Positions 40,881 through 50,762 of a DNA stretch of 64,000 bases are shown one piece after another; position 1 is the stretch's first letter, and every line of letters starts with the position of its first letter. The stretch covers positions 26,656 through 90,655 of the forward strand of contig CBFHHA010000005.1 in assembly GCA_965655625.1 (NCBI GenBank), read 5' to 3'. The notes under the pieces are model-generated. The model did not search any database. It was not told the DNA's origin and was given only the letters and a program-made list of their open reading frames with translations. The DNA is from CAJJDF01 sp965655625. Its GTDB lineage: Bacteria > Bacteroidota > Bacteroidia > Flavobacteriales_D > CAJJDF01. The position numbers were made by a program, and so were the translations under genes.

Positions 40881-41975
40881 TTAAACCAATTGCTTATACA
40901 GGTCAATTAGTTTGGTTGACTCCGCTTCCCAACTGTATTTCTCAACGACCGCTTTCCTTCCTCTTTCTCCCATTTCCTTGCCTTTTGTTGGGTCAGCTAG
41001 GAGTATTTCAATCTGTTTCTGGATATCTCGAGGAGAATAAGGATCAACAAAGGTTGCAAAACCATTAAACGCCTCCCTCCAATAAGGGAAATTTGACATA
41101 ATGATGGGCTTCTCACAAGCCATATATTCGAATGCCTTGATTGGATAACTGTTTAAATAATTTTTTACTGGGTACAATGTGGCTAGACCAATATCTGCTG
41201 CCTTCATCATTGGGTATACTTTTTCCATTGGAAAAACTCCCAAATAATTCACTTTATCCTTCTCAATAGTTAAACACGTTTGTTTGTATTCTTCGCTTTC
41301 CCAGGGTCCAGCCAGCTGTAACTCGACATCCATTTCCATATTGCGAACTGCCAGGCAAACTTCCTTTATCCCTCTAATTTTTGAAAGACCTCCTGCATAA
41401 AAAATGACTTTTTTTTGAGTTAATTTTTCTTGTTTTTTCGCTTCATCGATCAATGAAATAATAGGAAAGTTTCTCAACAACAACCCTTTTTTAACAGACA
41501 AAAACGAGACTATTTCTGGAGTTACCGAAACAACCGAAGAGAAAAAAGAAATACAGATGCGCTCAATGAGTCTATATCCTTTTGAAATAAAACTCCTCAG
41601 AAAAGCGGGCTTAATGTAGGCTTTACTTTCAATTTGTTTTGAAACATTCTCGTGAGAATCGTACACAACCTTTTTTCCTAAAAGACTTAAAAGGACACCA
41701 ACAAAAAGTAGTTCAGGATCATGAAAATGGTAAATTTTGGATTTAGTCTTCAACGAACGATAAAAAGCGAAATGGGACTTTACAATCATCCTGTGCAATC
41801 TTCCTTTACTCTTGGGAAGAGGAATAATTTTTACCCCATTTACTGTTTCTTCTTTTTCATGTGTAACCACTAAAGACACATCAAATCCTGCCTTGACCAA
41901 CGAATGACATTCTTTGTAAAAAATTCTGTCATCAAAAGCCTGATGTACAGTTGATATATGGCATACTTTTATCAT
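40881..41975 (-). CDS. glycosyltransferase family 4
   Basis: 364 residues, GT-B fold. N-terminal acceptor domain (CHISTVHQAFDDRIFYKECH) and a C-terminal GT1 donor-binding domain (VIFYAGGLSKIRGIKEVCLA, then YPIKAFEYMACEKPIIMSNF, about 195-300 with the conserved Glu pair region). Sugar unknown. Stands 81 bp upstream of the FemAB pair and 126 bp after the next glycosyltransferase; no promoter recognised in these gaps. Confidence 0.87.
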   Translation of the reverse strand: MIKVCHISTVHQAFDDRIFYKECHSLVKAGFDVSLVVTHEKEETVNGVKIIPLPKSKGRLHRMIVKSHFAFYRSLKTKSKIYHFHDPELLFVGVLLSLLGKKVVYDSHENVSKQIESKAYIKPAFLRSFISKGYRLIERICISFFSSVVSVTPEIVSFLSVKKGLLLRNFPIISLIDEAKKQEKLTQKKVIFYAGGLSKIRGIKEVCLAVRNMEMDVELQLAGPWESEEYKQTCLTIEKDKVNYLGVFPMEKVYPMMKAADIGLATLYPVKNYLNSYPIKAFEYMACEKPIIMSNFPYWREAFNGFATFVDPYSPRDIQKQIEILLADPTKGKEMGERGRKAVVEKYSWEAESTKLIDLYKQLV

Positions 41976-42101
41976 GTGACAAAATTAACATTAACAAAGT
42001 GAAATAATAGAAAACAAGGACTTCTTTGCGATTTTCTTGAAATAAGTGCTATTTCCAGGATCAAAATTATACCCTTGTTTTTTTAAATTGTTTTCTAGCT
42101 T

Positions 42102-43136
42102 TCATTTTTCTACCGTAAAAATTGAATCATACAACGTTTCAAATTTTTTCTTATTCACTCGCTTTGTTGCTTGTTGTCTAATGATATTTTTATTTAAGTT
42201 CTGCACAGTTGTTGAGTTCATTTGAGCTGCCAGTTCCATACTTTTTTCAATTTTATTGGTTACTATTTGTCCGTTTTCTCCTTCTTTTATCCACTCTCTA
42301 TTGGCTGGTAGATCCGAAGTAACTGGGATACATCCATACCCCATAGCTTCAAGCAAACTAATGGCTGTGCCATCACTTTCGGGATAAGAAATCCAGATTT
42401 TTGAATCTAGATACCATTGTTTATTAATCTCTTGAGATACAAAACCTATAAATTCATAAGCGGTTGGGGGAAGCAAAGAAGAAGCCAGTTTCTTAAGCGT
42501 TTCTGTTTCGCTTCCATTCGCGCCTATTATTAACTTCCACTCTTTGTTTCTTTTATAAAATTCTGCAAACCCGATAATAATTTGATCCACTCTGTACAAT
42601 GGATTATGAAGTCGATTTGAATAAATCACCTTTTTTTTATCCGGAATTTCTTCCTCTGTATACTCTATGCCAAAATTTGCAACCAGCACTTCTTTGTTTA
42701 CCATTTTTTTTATTTCGTCAGCCATATAATGTGCATCAGCAGTGAGGTAATCTGCTTTTCGCAAGGAGAATTTAACAATGTGGCGGTACATAAAATTCCG
42801 ATGAGGTAGTATGAGAACATCTGAACCCCAAGCAGTAACCACCAAAGGCAGTTGTGTGAGGTTCGCTCTGGCTGTAATGTAAGAATAGGCTGCTGCTTGA
42901 TGCACATGGATAATGGAGGGTGCAAACTCCTTCATAATATACCTCATTCTCTTGATCGAAGTATAGACTTTAAACGGATTCTTTAATGAGAAATCAACTA
43001 ATTTGAATTCACAATACTCGATGGGTACATTGGTTACAACCAATACCTCGTCAAAGTAATCTTTCACTAAGTTGTAGTAACTTTTTACGTGTGCAATAGA
43101 GGAATTAGAACCAACAAGTAATAATTTTTTAGGCAT
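42102..43136 (-). CDS. glycosyltransferase family 4
   Basis: 344 residues. N-terminal MPKKLLLVGSNSSIAHVKSY, then a DUF1972/Glyco_trans_4-type region (AYSYITARANLTQLPLVVTA), and a GT1 domain with IWISYPESDGTAISLLEAMG (about 245-265) holding the donor-binding glutamate. Starts 8 bp inside the end of the polymerase gene, so it is translationally coupled to it. Specificity unknown. Confidence 0.85.
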   Translation of the reverse strand: MPKKLLLVGSNSSIAHVKSYYNLVKDYFDEVLVVTNVPIEYCEFKLVDFSLKNPFKVYTSIKRMRYIMKEFAPSIIHVHQAAAYSYITARANLTQLPLVVTAWGSDVLILPHRNFMYRHIVKFSLRKADYLTADAHYMADEIKKMVNKEVLVANFGIEYTEEEIPDKKKVIYSNRLHNPLYRVDQIIIGFAEFYKRNKEWKLIIGANGSETETLKKLASSLLPPTAYEFIGFVSQEINKQWYLDSKIWISYPESDGTAISLLEAMGYGCIPVTSDLPANREWIKEGENGQIVTNKIEKSMELAAQMNSTTVQNLNKNIIRQQATKRVNKKKFETLYDSIFTVEK

Positions 43137-44319
43137 AGTTTATCATTTTCTTGGAACCGATAAATACTCCAATTAGTGCAGCAAAAAAGACATTAATCTG
43201 TCGGTCGGTGAATGGATTATTGGTAAGCGAATTAATCAAAATGACAGCTAATGCAAGTGCAAACAACATTTTTAAATTGACATTTTTTGAATGATAAAGC
43301 GGGGAAAACAACATGGCTAGGAATACTCCTACTCCTACAAAACCATATCTCCACGTTTGCAACACATACTCACTTTCGGGATAGAGATTTCTGTCGTAAA
43401 AAAAGTCTTTGTTGGGGCCGTGTCCAAAAATGGGTTTTTGAATAATCATCTCACCCAAAAGCTGCCATACTTCCAGCCTTCCCATAACAGAATTAGTTTG
43501 TACAACAGTCGGATTTATCAAGGACAGCATGTACGAATTACTCGACACAATAAAACTTAAAAAGAAGGTGAAAAACACTGCGCTTATTAGTTTGAAATCA
43601 TGTTTAATGAATGGCCTAGAAACTAATAAATAGGACAAAAACACCACTACAAACGCAAGAAAATTTGTTCTTGACTGACACAGAAACAGCATAAAAGTGG
43701 CTATTGAAAACAGCCAGATGCTTCTTTTTTCATCTCGTGATCTGACCAAAAAGATGAGAGAAAACAACGAGAAAATAACCGCATTGACATTGGGGTTTCC
43801 CGCAAAACCAATCATTCGTTTGATATCAGGCTCTCCAATAGAATTGAGTCCAAATGTATCAATATGAATTCCTCCATTGTAATATTCCTTAATTAAGTAA
43901 TTGAAATTAAATACATTAAAATAATGCAAGAGATTTACCACTACCAATAGAAGAAAAACGGGCTTCAGTATTTTGTGAAATACATCTTCAAAATTTAACA
44001 AAGAGAATAAACCTATAATGCATCCGAACTTTAGAATTTTGTACAATTCGAAATAATCTCTTAGCTGGTCAATCCTACCATTGATCATAATTGTGAGTAA
44101 AATCCAACCAAAAAAAACTGCTAGAATTTTATAAAAAAGAGAAACAATCAACAATTTTCTTTGTAAAAAAATGACTAACATTATGACAGGCAAAAGAAAA
44201 TCTATAAACTGAATCCTTGGTAAAGAGCTTTTTACAACAAAATCGGGAAACAACAAAATAGAAAACAAGACGAGGCCCCCAAGGAATAAGTTTAATTTGT
44301 TAAGAGTTTGCCCATTCAT
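43129..44319 (-). CDS. O-antigen polymerase-like (Wzy) membrane protein
   Basis: 396 residues, 10-12 membrane helices. A periplasmic loop near 285-330 (GEMIIQKPIFGHGPNKDFFY then DRNLYPESEYVLQTWRYGFV) has the GxGP-x-N and E-x-x-x-L-x-T-x-R-x-G features of Wzy-type polymerases. Placed between an acyltransferase and a glycosyltransferase and downstream of the flippase, it is the best candidate for the repeat-unit polymerase. Overlaps both neighbours. Confidence 0.78.
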   Translation of the reverse strand: MNGQTLNKLNLFLGGLVLFSILLFPDFVVKSSLPRIQFIDFLLPVIMLVIFLQRKLLIVSLFYKILAVFFGWILLTIMINGRIDQLRDYFELYKILKFGCIIGLFSLLNFEDVFHKILKPVFLLLVVVNLLHYFNVFNFNYLIKEYYNGGIHIDTFGLNSIGEPDIKRMIGFAGNPNVNAVIFSLFSLIFLVRSRDEKRSIWLFSIATFMLFLCQSRTNFLAFVVVFLSYLLVSRPFIKHDFKLISAVFFTFFLSFIVSSNSYMLSLINPTVVQTNSVMGRLEVWQLLGEMIIQKPIFGHGPNKDFFYDRNLYPESEYVLQTWRYGFVGVGVFLAMLFSPLYHSKNVNLKMLFALALAVILINSLTNNPFTDRQINVFFAALIGVFIGSKKMINYA

Positions 44320-44872
44320 CGTAATTCGCTTTTAATTCTGGGTTATCACTCAAAAACTCTCTGTCCTTTACTCTTGTATCTCCTACTACTTTTGCAGGAT
44401 TTCCTGCAATAATGGAAAAGTCTGGAAACTCACCTTTTAGGAAACTATGGGAAGCGATAAGACAACCTTTGCCAATCACAGTTGAGGGCATGATTGTGAC
44501 GTGAGGACCAATAAATGTATATTGACCAATGTGTACTTTTCCTTTTAGGTATCCCTTCATTTCGGCACCCCGATAATTTTTACCATAGAACCTTATTGAG
44601 TTGTGACTGGAATGGGAAGTAATAGAAACATAATTGGTAATTTGACAACCTTCTTCTATTTCTATTCCATTGCTTGCTTCAATAAAATTATAATGACCAA
44701 TAAATACATGGTTCCCAATTATCAAGTTTCTTTTGGAATCGATGAAAGTCGAATTGCTTATCCTTACATTTTGAACTTTCACGCCATCCGCCCTTTTGAA
44801 CCCGCTGATCATTGCGGGAAAAGAATCTCCTAACACTAAGTTTTTACATTTACGAAATACTTTTTTTAGCAT
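44300..44872 (-). CDS. hexapeptide-repeat acyltransferase (WbbJ-like)
   Basis: 190 residues from the ATG at 44872; an in-frame ATG five codons upstream is also possible. The body is a left-handed beta-helix of hexapeptide repeats (IIGNHVFIGHYNFIEASNG, ITNYVSITSHSSHN, HIGQYTFIGPHVTIMPSTVI) with the catalytic His in the TSHSSHN region, and the end SIIAGNPAKVVGDTRVKD typical of O-acetyltransferases. It should acetylate a sugar of the glycan. Its 3' end overlaps the polymerase start by 20 bp. Confidence 0.87.
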   Translation of the reverse strand: MLKKVFRKCKNLVLGDSFPAMISGFKRADGVKVQNVRISNSTFIDSKRNLIIGNHVFIGHYNFIEASNGIEIEEGCQITNYVSITSHSSHNSIRFYGKNYRGAEMKGYLKGKVHIGQYTFIGPHVTIMPSTVIGKGCLIASHSFLKGEFPDFSIIAGNPAKVVGDTRVKDREFLSDNPELKANYDEWANS

Positions 44873-44930
44873 AGAATAAAAGTACATGATATGGTTTGAT
44901 TTATCAAATTAGTGGATAAGTAACCCAATC

Positions 44931-46286
44931 CTAGGCAGATTGTTGACTGATATTCAAGACCCATTTGTAGAGGAAGTAGTAGTAAAACAATTGCAAAAAA
45001 GACAAGAGAATAAACCCTTTGGTAATATCATTAAAAAAATAACCGCCCATAAGAATGGAAACGATAATGATCAGATTACCAATCAATGCTAACATGAATA
45101 TTTCCTTTTGCTTTTCGAGAATCATTGCTACTTGGAGAACAGGAGAAACAACAAAATTAAGGAACAACCATGGAGTAAGGTATTGAGCATATTCTCCAGC
45201 AATTACCCAATCTCCACCCAGAATAAAAGAAAACAAGTGAGGTCCAAACAATAGAATAGGGATGAAAATTGGCAATGCAATTAGTGAAAGTTTTTTTACC
45301 GTTGTCTTTATTAACGGCAATAGATCTTCGTTATTCGCGTGCATGGCTGCTGCTTTTTGAAGAAATACCTGAGAAAAAGAATTTCCTATGACTGACAATG
45401 GAGCTCTTAGCACTCTAAAAGTCATGCTATAAAACCCCAAAATAATGTCACTAAATAAATAAGAAATAATGAAGGTAACCCCCCCATTTTTTAATTCGTC
45501 CGTTAGGGCATGAAGAGAATTGATTTTTGGAAATTTGTCATGTTTCTTTGCCAACTCTTTCATCTTTTTCATCTTTATTTCTTTCAGTACGGAAGAGTCT
45601 TTCTTTAAAAAACCAGTTAAAAGATAGACAAATGACAAGGTAAACCCCACGAGGTAGCTCACAATAAAACTTCCCAATCCAACCGAAGAAACACCCGTTG
45701 GCACCGAACTACTTTTTTTCATTATTGTTTTGAAAAAACCGATTGTAGATTCACTATTACCAAAAAAATTGTTTCTCAATAATCCTCCTGTAAACAATGT
45801 TGCAGAGCGCATTGTTGCTTGAGTAACTACGGAAAAGGATGTGTTTTTGAATCTCTTTTTTCGATTACTCCAATAAGTTAAAATTCTGTATCCACTCGCG
45901 GAAAAAATGCACAATGGAATAAACACAAGCCAATCATTAAGTTCGGGTTTATTCATTATTTCTTGTATATTTTTCTCAAAAACAAGTAAAACGGCAAGTA
46001 AAAAAACAGTGATACCCAAGAGAATTGAAAACGACAAAGCTAGTATGTTAATCGCATCTGAATCTTCTTTGGGGAGCAAGATTGCTAACTCATATCTACC
46101 GCTTGAAATAACCAAAAAAAACGACACCAAAGAAAGATAAAACGCAAAAAAACCAAATTCTTCTGGAGAAAATAACCTACTTATCAAAGGCATTAACAAA
46201 AGTGGAATGAGCTGGGCAAAAGTACTGCCCGTCATAAGAGTTGCTACATTCCTCGAAAACTCCGATTTGAAAATTTTTTTTGCCAT
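44931..46286 (-). CDS. polysaccharide flippase (Wzx, MVF/PST family)
   Basis: 451 residues with about 12-14 hydrophobic helices. The start FSRNVATLMTGSTFAQLIPL followed by PLISRLFSPEEFGFFAFYLS is the standard N-terminus of O-antigen flippases, which move lipid-linked repeat units to the periplasm. First gene of the polysaccharide block in transcription order, only 4 bp after the LolC/E-type permease gene. Confidence 0.88.
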   Translation of the reverse strand: MAKKIFKSEFSRNVATLMTGSTFAQLIPLLLMPLISRLFSPEEFGFFAFYLSLVSFFLVISSGRYELAILLPKEDSDAINILALSFSILLGITVFLLAVLLVFEKNIQEIMNKPELNDWLVFIPLCIFSASGYRILTYWSNRKKRFKNTSFSVVTQATMRSATLFTGGLLRNNFFGNSESTIGFFKTIMKKSSSVPTGVSSVGLGSFIVSYLVGFTLSFVYLLTGFLKKDSSVLKEIKMKKMKELAKKHDKFPKINSLHALTDELKNGGVTFIISYLFSDIILGFYSMTFRVLRAPLSVIGNSFSQVFLQKAAAMHANNEDLLPLIKTTVKKLSLIALPIFIPILLFGPHLFSFILGGDWVIAGEYAQYLTPWLFLNFVVSPVLQVAMILEKQKEIFMLALIGNLIIIVSILMGGYFFNDITKGFILLSFLQLFYYYFLYKWVLNISQQSA

Positions 46287-46290
46287 TGAT

Positions 46291-47508
46291 CTAAATTTCT
46301 AATCGTTTTACTAAATACTTTACGGGAAAATAAGAAGAGATTAACCCTACAGAAACTAGGGTGAGCAGGATGTACAAAATATCCATCCCTTCTACTTCTA
46401 TCGGTTGGGATTCGATAATGGAATCCTGAATGGGCACAAACCCATACCAGATTTGTAAATAACAAATAAATACTCCTAAAACTAAGCCTAAAAAACCTCC
46501 TAATAAGTTGATTAACAATCCTTCATAAAAAAACAATCTTCTCACATCTTTTTTTGTAAACCCTACTGAGTATAACGTAAACACATCTTTACGTTTTTCT
46601 AGGATAAGCATAGTAAGAGAGGCTATCATCGAAAAAGCAGCAATTACAAGCACAAAACACAAAATGATGAAAACAGCCACTTTTTCGCTTTTTGTGGCAG
46701 AAAAAATAAGTGCATGCTGCTCCTCTCTGGTTTCTACTTTAAACTTTGCTCCTACAATTTCTTCTATTTCTGTTTGCACACGTTCTAGTCCTCTGTCTGA
46801 AAGTCCCTTGGTAAATACGTCAATGCCTGTTGCCTCTTTATTATATTCTAGCACTTCCTCGGCAAAACCAATGGAAGTAAAAACGTAATTGGCATCATTG
46901 GCATAGATTCCGGTCATGAAAACGCCTCCAACATCAATTCTTTTTTGATTGAACGGCTGGCTTGTCATCGAGATTTTTTTATCCCGCAACATTCCATTAA
47001 TTGTCAATTGATTTTGAAATCTTGGATCTGAGGTAAATCCTAACCTACTTTGCAAAATAGCCCCTGGAATACAATAATTTACTCCTTCATATTCTAAATC
47101 CGAAAGTCCTTCCACTAATAAAGTATCTAAGTAAGTGGAATCAAAATAAGGCAGTTCCACACCTTTCAGCTTGCAAGTTTCAAATTTATCTTCATTTTGT
47201 AAAATGATAGTTTCTTCAATTACCAAACTTGCAAAACTTACTCCTTCTAGCTGCTTTATTTTCTCACTGTCTATTTGATTGGTTTGGAAAGTTTTCCCCT
47301 CTTTTAATGTCACTTTTAAATCAGGATCAAAAGAATTATATAAATCAGCCACTATCTTTTCAATTCCATTAAACCCAGATAGCACAATCACCATAGCCAT
47401 GGTACTAACAGCAATCCCTATCACCGAAATCATACTTACCACATTGATAATGTTTTGCGATTTCTTGGCGAATAAATACCGTTTGGCTATGTGAAAGGGG
47501 AGATTCAA
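46291..47508 (-). CDS. ABC transporter permease of the LolC/E (FtsX/MacB) type
   Basis: 405 residues. N-terminal membrane helix (VVSMISVIGIAVSTMAMVIV), a periplasmic MacB core domain (about 45-265), and an FtsX domain with three helices at the C-terminus (VAVFIILCFVLVIAAFSMIA etc.). Matches the lipoprotein-release LolC/LolE class that extracts lipoproteins from the inner membrane; the ATPase partner is not adjacent. Lies 10 bp after rbfA and 4 bp before the flippase, so the polysaccharide genes may be co-transcribed from the rbfA promoter. Confidence 0.85.
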   Translation of the reverse strand: MNLPFHIAKRYLFAKKSQNIINVVSMISVIGIAVSTMAMVIVLSGFNGIEKIVADLYNSFDPDLKVTLKEGKTFQTNQIDSEKIKQLEGVSFASLVIEETIILQNEDKFETCKLKGVELPYFDSTYLDTLLVEGLSDLEYEGVNYCIPGAILQSRLGFTSDPRFQNQLTINGMLRDKKISMTSQPFNQKRIDVGGVFMTGIYANDANYVFTSIGFAEEVLEYNKEATGIDVFTKGLSDRGLERVQTEIEEIVGAKFKVETREEQHALIFSATKSEKVAVFIILCFVLVIAAFSMIASLTMLILEKRKDVFTLYSVGFTKKDVRRLFFYEGLLINLLGGFLGLVLGVFICYLQIWYGFVPIQDSIIESQPIEVEGMDILYILLTLVSVGLISSYFPVKYLVKRLEI

Positions 47509-47518
47509 AAAAAATGGA

Positions 47519-47854
47519 TTATCTCAACAATTCGTCAATTTTCATAGCATAATCTAACGAATCATCCACGTAAAATTGTAACTCAGGAGTTTTCCTCAAT
47601 TGATTCTTTACAATTTTAGCCAACTCACTTCTGATTTGAGCAGATTTTTTAACAATTTCCTTATACGAATCCTTGTTGTCTTTTCCGCCAAAAATACTAA
47701 GGTAAACTTTAGCCATCGACAAGTCTTTTGTAACTCTTACAATGGTTACCGTAACCATTGCTCCCTTGCAATACCCTGTGGCATTTTGCTGAAAAATCAT
47801 ACTCAATTCTCTCTTCAACAATTCCGCTATTTTATTTTGCCTTATACTCGCCAT
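47519..47854 (-). CDS. rbfA: ribosome-binding factor A
   Basis: 111 residues. RbfA assists 30S ribosome maturation and cold adaptation. Motifs include the start RQNKIAELLKRELSMIFQQN, then TVTIVRVTKDLSMAKVYLSI and ELQFYVDDSLDYAMKIDELL, covering the KH-like fold and family-typical end. Full length. Divergent from the msbA-type gene. Confidence 0.93.
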   Translation of the reverse strand: MASIRQNKIAELLKRELSMIFQQNATGYCKGAMVTVTIVRVTKDLSMAKVYLSIFGGKDNKDSYKEIVKKSAQIRSELAKIVKNQLRKTPELQFYVDDSLDYAMKIDELLR

Positions 47855-47950
47855 GATTCCTTCCTTTTTGGGTTCGCGTAAAATTACAGAAATTATTACT
47901 TTTAATCCTCAAAACGAACTCAATTCAATTCAATTATCCCGATATTCGAG

Positions 47951-47958
47951 TACCTTTG
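47951..47958 (+). promoter_or_regulatory. -7 box of the msbA-type gene
   Basis: TACCTTTG fits TAnnTTTG exactly, 17 bp before the ATG at 47976. It places transcription start near 47964, so in-frame sequence upstream (from 47853) cannot be part of the protein. Confidence 0.45.
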
Positions 47959-47975
47959 AGGAGCCAAACCCATTT

Positions 47976-49802
47976 ATGAAAAATTTTTTTACCATAATTT
48001 CCCTAGCTAAAGACTACAAAACTAGTTTAAGACTCAATGTTTTTTTTAATCTACTAGCGGTACTATTCGGTCTCTTTTCATTTGTGCTTTTCATGCCATT
48101 CTTAGAGGCACTTTTTAGTCCAGATAAATTAGAAAACTTGGCAAATCAACCAGCGCCATCTGCACTTTCCTTTAATAACGAAAGTCTTCAGGAGCATGGA
48201 AATTATTGGATGGCCCAATTTTTACAGAGTCACTCAAAATTCGAATTGTTACTCGTACTTTGTGGTGTAATTATTTCAATGATATTGGCTAAAAACTTTG
48301 CTCGATATGCCGCTTTATATTTTATGGCTGGTGTAAGAAATGGAATCGTGAGAGATTACCGAAACAAAATTTATAATAAAATGCTGTCTTTGCCTATTTC
48401 CTACTTTTCGGGTGAAAGAAAAGGAGATATTATTAGTAAAATGACAAATGACGTAAAAGAAATTGAATGGTCTGTTCTTCGTTCTTTAGAGGCAGTTTAC
48501 AGAGACCCAATTGCTATCTTTATTACCATTAGCTGGCTTATTTTTCAGAGCCCAAAAATGTCCTTATTCATTTTATTATTGATTCCTATTGTTGTGATAA
48601 TTGCTCTTATTACTAGGAAACTACGAAAATCTTCTGCCAATTCTCAGAGTCTTATTGGGGATATGATTGCCACCACCGAAGAAACTTTAACAGGTCTAAA
48701 AATAATCAAAGGATTTAATGGAGAAAAAATAAAAAGCGAACAATTTGAAGCTGAAAATGAAACATACACCCAACAAATGACAAAGATGTTTAGGCGTATA
48801 GATTTAGCTTCTCCTCTGAGCGAATTTTTAGGCGTTTCGGTTATTATTTCTACCATGCTTTATGGAGGAAACCTAGTTTTTGAAGGAGAAATGACGGGCA
48901 GTTCACTTATCGGTTACCTCGCTATATTCTATACAGTTATAGCTCCGGCAAAATCCTTGACAGATGCCGTTTCAAATGCTCAAAGAGGAATTGCCTCCAT
49001 GGATAGAATTAACGAAATTCTACATGCCGATGATACGATTGTTGACCCAAAAAACCCTACTAAAATAGCTACACTCAGAAACTCAGTTGGATTCAAGAAT
49101 ATTCAATTCAAATATACTGATGACTATGTTCTCAAAAACATAAACTTTGAAATTCCAAAAGGAAAGTCAGTTGCCCTTGTGGGCCAATCAGGATCTGGAA
49201 AAAGTACTATCGCCAATTTACTTCCTAGGTTCTATGACATCGAAGAAGGAGAAATCACCCTTGACTCTGTCAACATTAAAGATACCACCCTCAAAAATTT
49301 AAGAAGTTTAATGGGAGTAGTAACCCAAGAAGCGATTTTGTTCAACGATACCGTTTCGAATAACATTTCTTTTGGTATTGAAAACTCCACACCAGTAAAA
49401 ATTGAAGAAGCAGCAAAAATTGCTAATGCACATGATTTTATCCTTCAGTTGCCTCAAGGTTACGACACGAATATTGGAGACGGTGGAGGTAAGTTATCGG
49501 GCGGACAAAAACAAAGAATTAGTATAGCTCGAGCTGTGTTAAAAAACCCTGACATATTGGTTTTGGATGAAGCTACCTCAGCACTTGACACAGAGAGCGA
49601 AAAACTAGTTCAAGACGCTCTAAATAACTTAATGAAAAACAGAACCTCTCTCATTATTGCACACCGCCTATCTACCATTCAACATGCCGATGAAATCCTA
49701 GTAATGCAAGATGGAGAAATAATCGAAAGAGGAAACCACGAGGAACTCATCGCCCTCAATGGAACTTATACAAAGTTGATTGAAATGCAGTCTTTTGGAT
49801 AA
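47976..49802 (+). CDS. MsbA-type ABC exporter (fused permease and ATPase)
   Basis: 608 residues from the ATG at 47976, chosen because of the -7 box just upstream. The N-terminal half (about 20-330) is a six-helix exporter domain (LLAVLFGLFSFVLFMPFLEA etc.); the C-terminal half is an ATPase with Walker A GQSGSGKST, Q-loop, signature LSGGQKQRISIARA and Walker B ILVLDEATSALD, then an H-loop (IIAHRLSTIQ). Such exporters flip lipid A core (MsbA), peptides or other lipids. In this position, next to a glycan locus, a lipid substrate is likely but unproven. Followed after 28 bp by a hydrolase. Confidence 0.9.
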   Translation: MKNFFTIISLAKDYKTSLRLNVFFNLLAVLFGLFSFVLFMPFLEALFSPDKLENLANQPAPSALSFNNESLQEHGNYWMAQFLQSHSKFELLLVLCGVIISMILAKNFARYAALYFMAGVRNGIVRDYRNKIYNKMLSLPISYFSGERKGDIISKMTNDVKEIEWSVLRSLEAVYRDPIAIFITISWLIFQSPKMSLFILLLIPIVVIIALITRKLRKSSANSQSLIGDMIATTEETLTGLKIIKGFNGEKIKSEQFEAENETYTQQMTKMFRRIDLASPLSEFLGVSVIISTMLYGGNLVFEGEMTGSSLIGYLAIFYTVIAPAKSLTDAVSNAQRGIASMDRINEILHADDTIVDPKNPTKIATLRNSVGFKNIQFKYTDDYVLKNINFEIPKGKSVALVGQSGSGKSTIANLLPRFYDIEEGEITLDSVNIKDTTLKNLRSLMGVVTQEAILFNDTVSNNISFGIENSTPVKIEEAAKIANAHDFILQLPQGYDTNIGDGGGKLSGGQKQRISIARAVLKNPDILVLDEATSALDTESEKLVQDALNNLMKNRTSLIIAHRLSTIQHADEILVMQDGEIIERGNHEELIALNGTYTKLIEMQSFG

Positions 49803-49830
49803 AGAAAAAAGATCACAAAGAAAGACACAG

Positions 49831-50592
49831 ATGAAACTGAACTTTAAAACATTTGGCGAAGGTAAACCTCTTTTCATTTTACATGGACTGTTTGGTTCTT
49901 TGGATAATTGGCAAACACTGGGAAAACAATTAGCAGAAAATCACAAGGTATATCTGATTGATTTGCGTAATCATGGAAAGTCTCCTCACAGTTCCGGTTT
50001 TTCTTATCAAGAAATGGCTCAAGATGTTGCCGAACTGATAAAAGACGAACAACTTGATAAGGTTTCCATCATTGGACACTCTATGGGTGGAAAAACAACG
50101 ATGACGTTTGCGGTCGAATTCCCTCATTATTTAGATAAATTAATCATTGTAGACATTGCTCCAAAACAATACGCCCCACATCACGATGAAATAATAAAGG
50201 CTCTTTATTCGCTTGATTTAACCTCCATCACCTCGAGAAGAGAGGCAGATGAAGAAATGAAAAAAATTATTTCTAATGACGGCACTCGTTTGTTTCTGTT
50301 AAAAAACTTGAATCGAGAAAAAGAAGGAGGTTACTCCTGGAAAATGAACTTAGCTATGTTGACAGAAAACATAGAAAAAGTTATTGACGTAACGGAGATA
50401 CCATTTCCTATTCCCTTAAACACACTTTTTATCCGAGGTGGAAATTCTGGCTACATTTTAAATTCTGATTTTGAACGAATAGAATCACTATTTCCTAATT
50501 CGGAAATAGCAACCATTGAAAACGCGGGACACTGGGTACATGCCGAACAACCTCTTGAGCTCTTGTCATTGATTTCTGATTTTCTCAAATAA
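49831..50592 (+). CDS. alpha/beta hydrolase (YbfF-like esterase)
   Basis: 253 residues from ATG 49831; a TTG start at 49780 would lie inside the previous gene. The nucleophile elbow is GHSMGG (about Ser92), the oxyanion region LHGLFGSLDNW (about 16-26) and the C-terminal His in ENAGHWVHAEQP (about 231-242), giving a full catalytic triad with an Asp in VDIAPKQYAPHHDE or nearby. The start LNFKTFGEGKPLFILHGLFG is typical of YbfF-type esterases. Substrate unknown. Probably co-transcribed with the exporter. Confidence 0.87.
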   Translation: MKLNFKTFGEGKPLFILHGLFGSLDNWQTLGKQLAENHKVYLIDLRNHGKSPHSSGFSYQEMAQDVAELIKDEQLDKVSIIGHSMGGKTTMTFAVEFPHYLDKLIIVDIAPKQYAPHHDEIIKALYSLDLTSITSRREADEEMKKIISNDGTRLFLLKNLNREKEGGYSWKMNLAMLTENIEKVIDVTEIPFPIPLNTLFIRGGNSGYILNSDFERIESLFPNSEIATIENAGHWVHAEQPLELLSLISDFLK

Positions 50593-50762
50593 TCACCTGC
50601 CTTTTTTTGTGACAGAGAATCCATGCACAAAAGTAAATTGAATTACTTAGAAGACAGCTTCAAAAAGTTTTTTGATTTTTTTTATGGAATTAATCTATGC
50701 CCTGCATCTTATTACCAAAGACCGGCAAAAAACATATTTTTTAATTCTATAAAACAAACACC

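Noticed and set aside
47853..47975. N-terminal extension of the MsbA-type exporter
   Set aside because: Overlaps the -7 box and the rbfA start; the extra residues have no family similarity.
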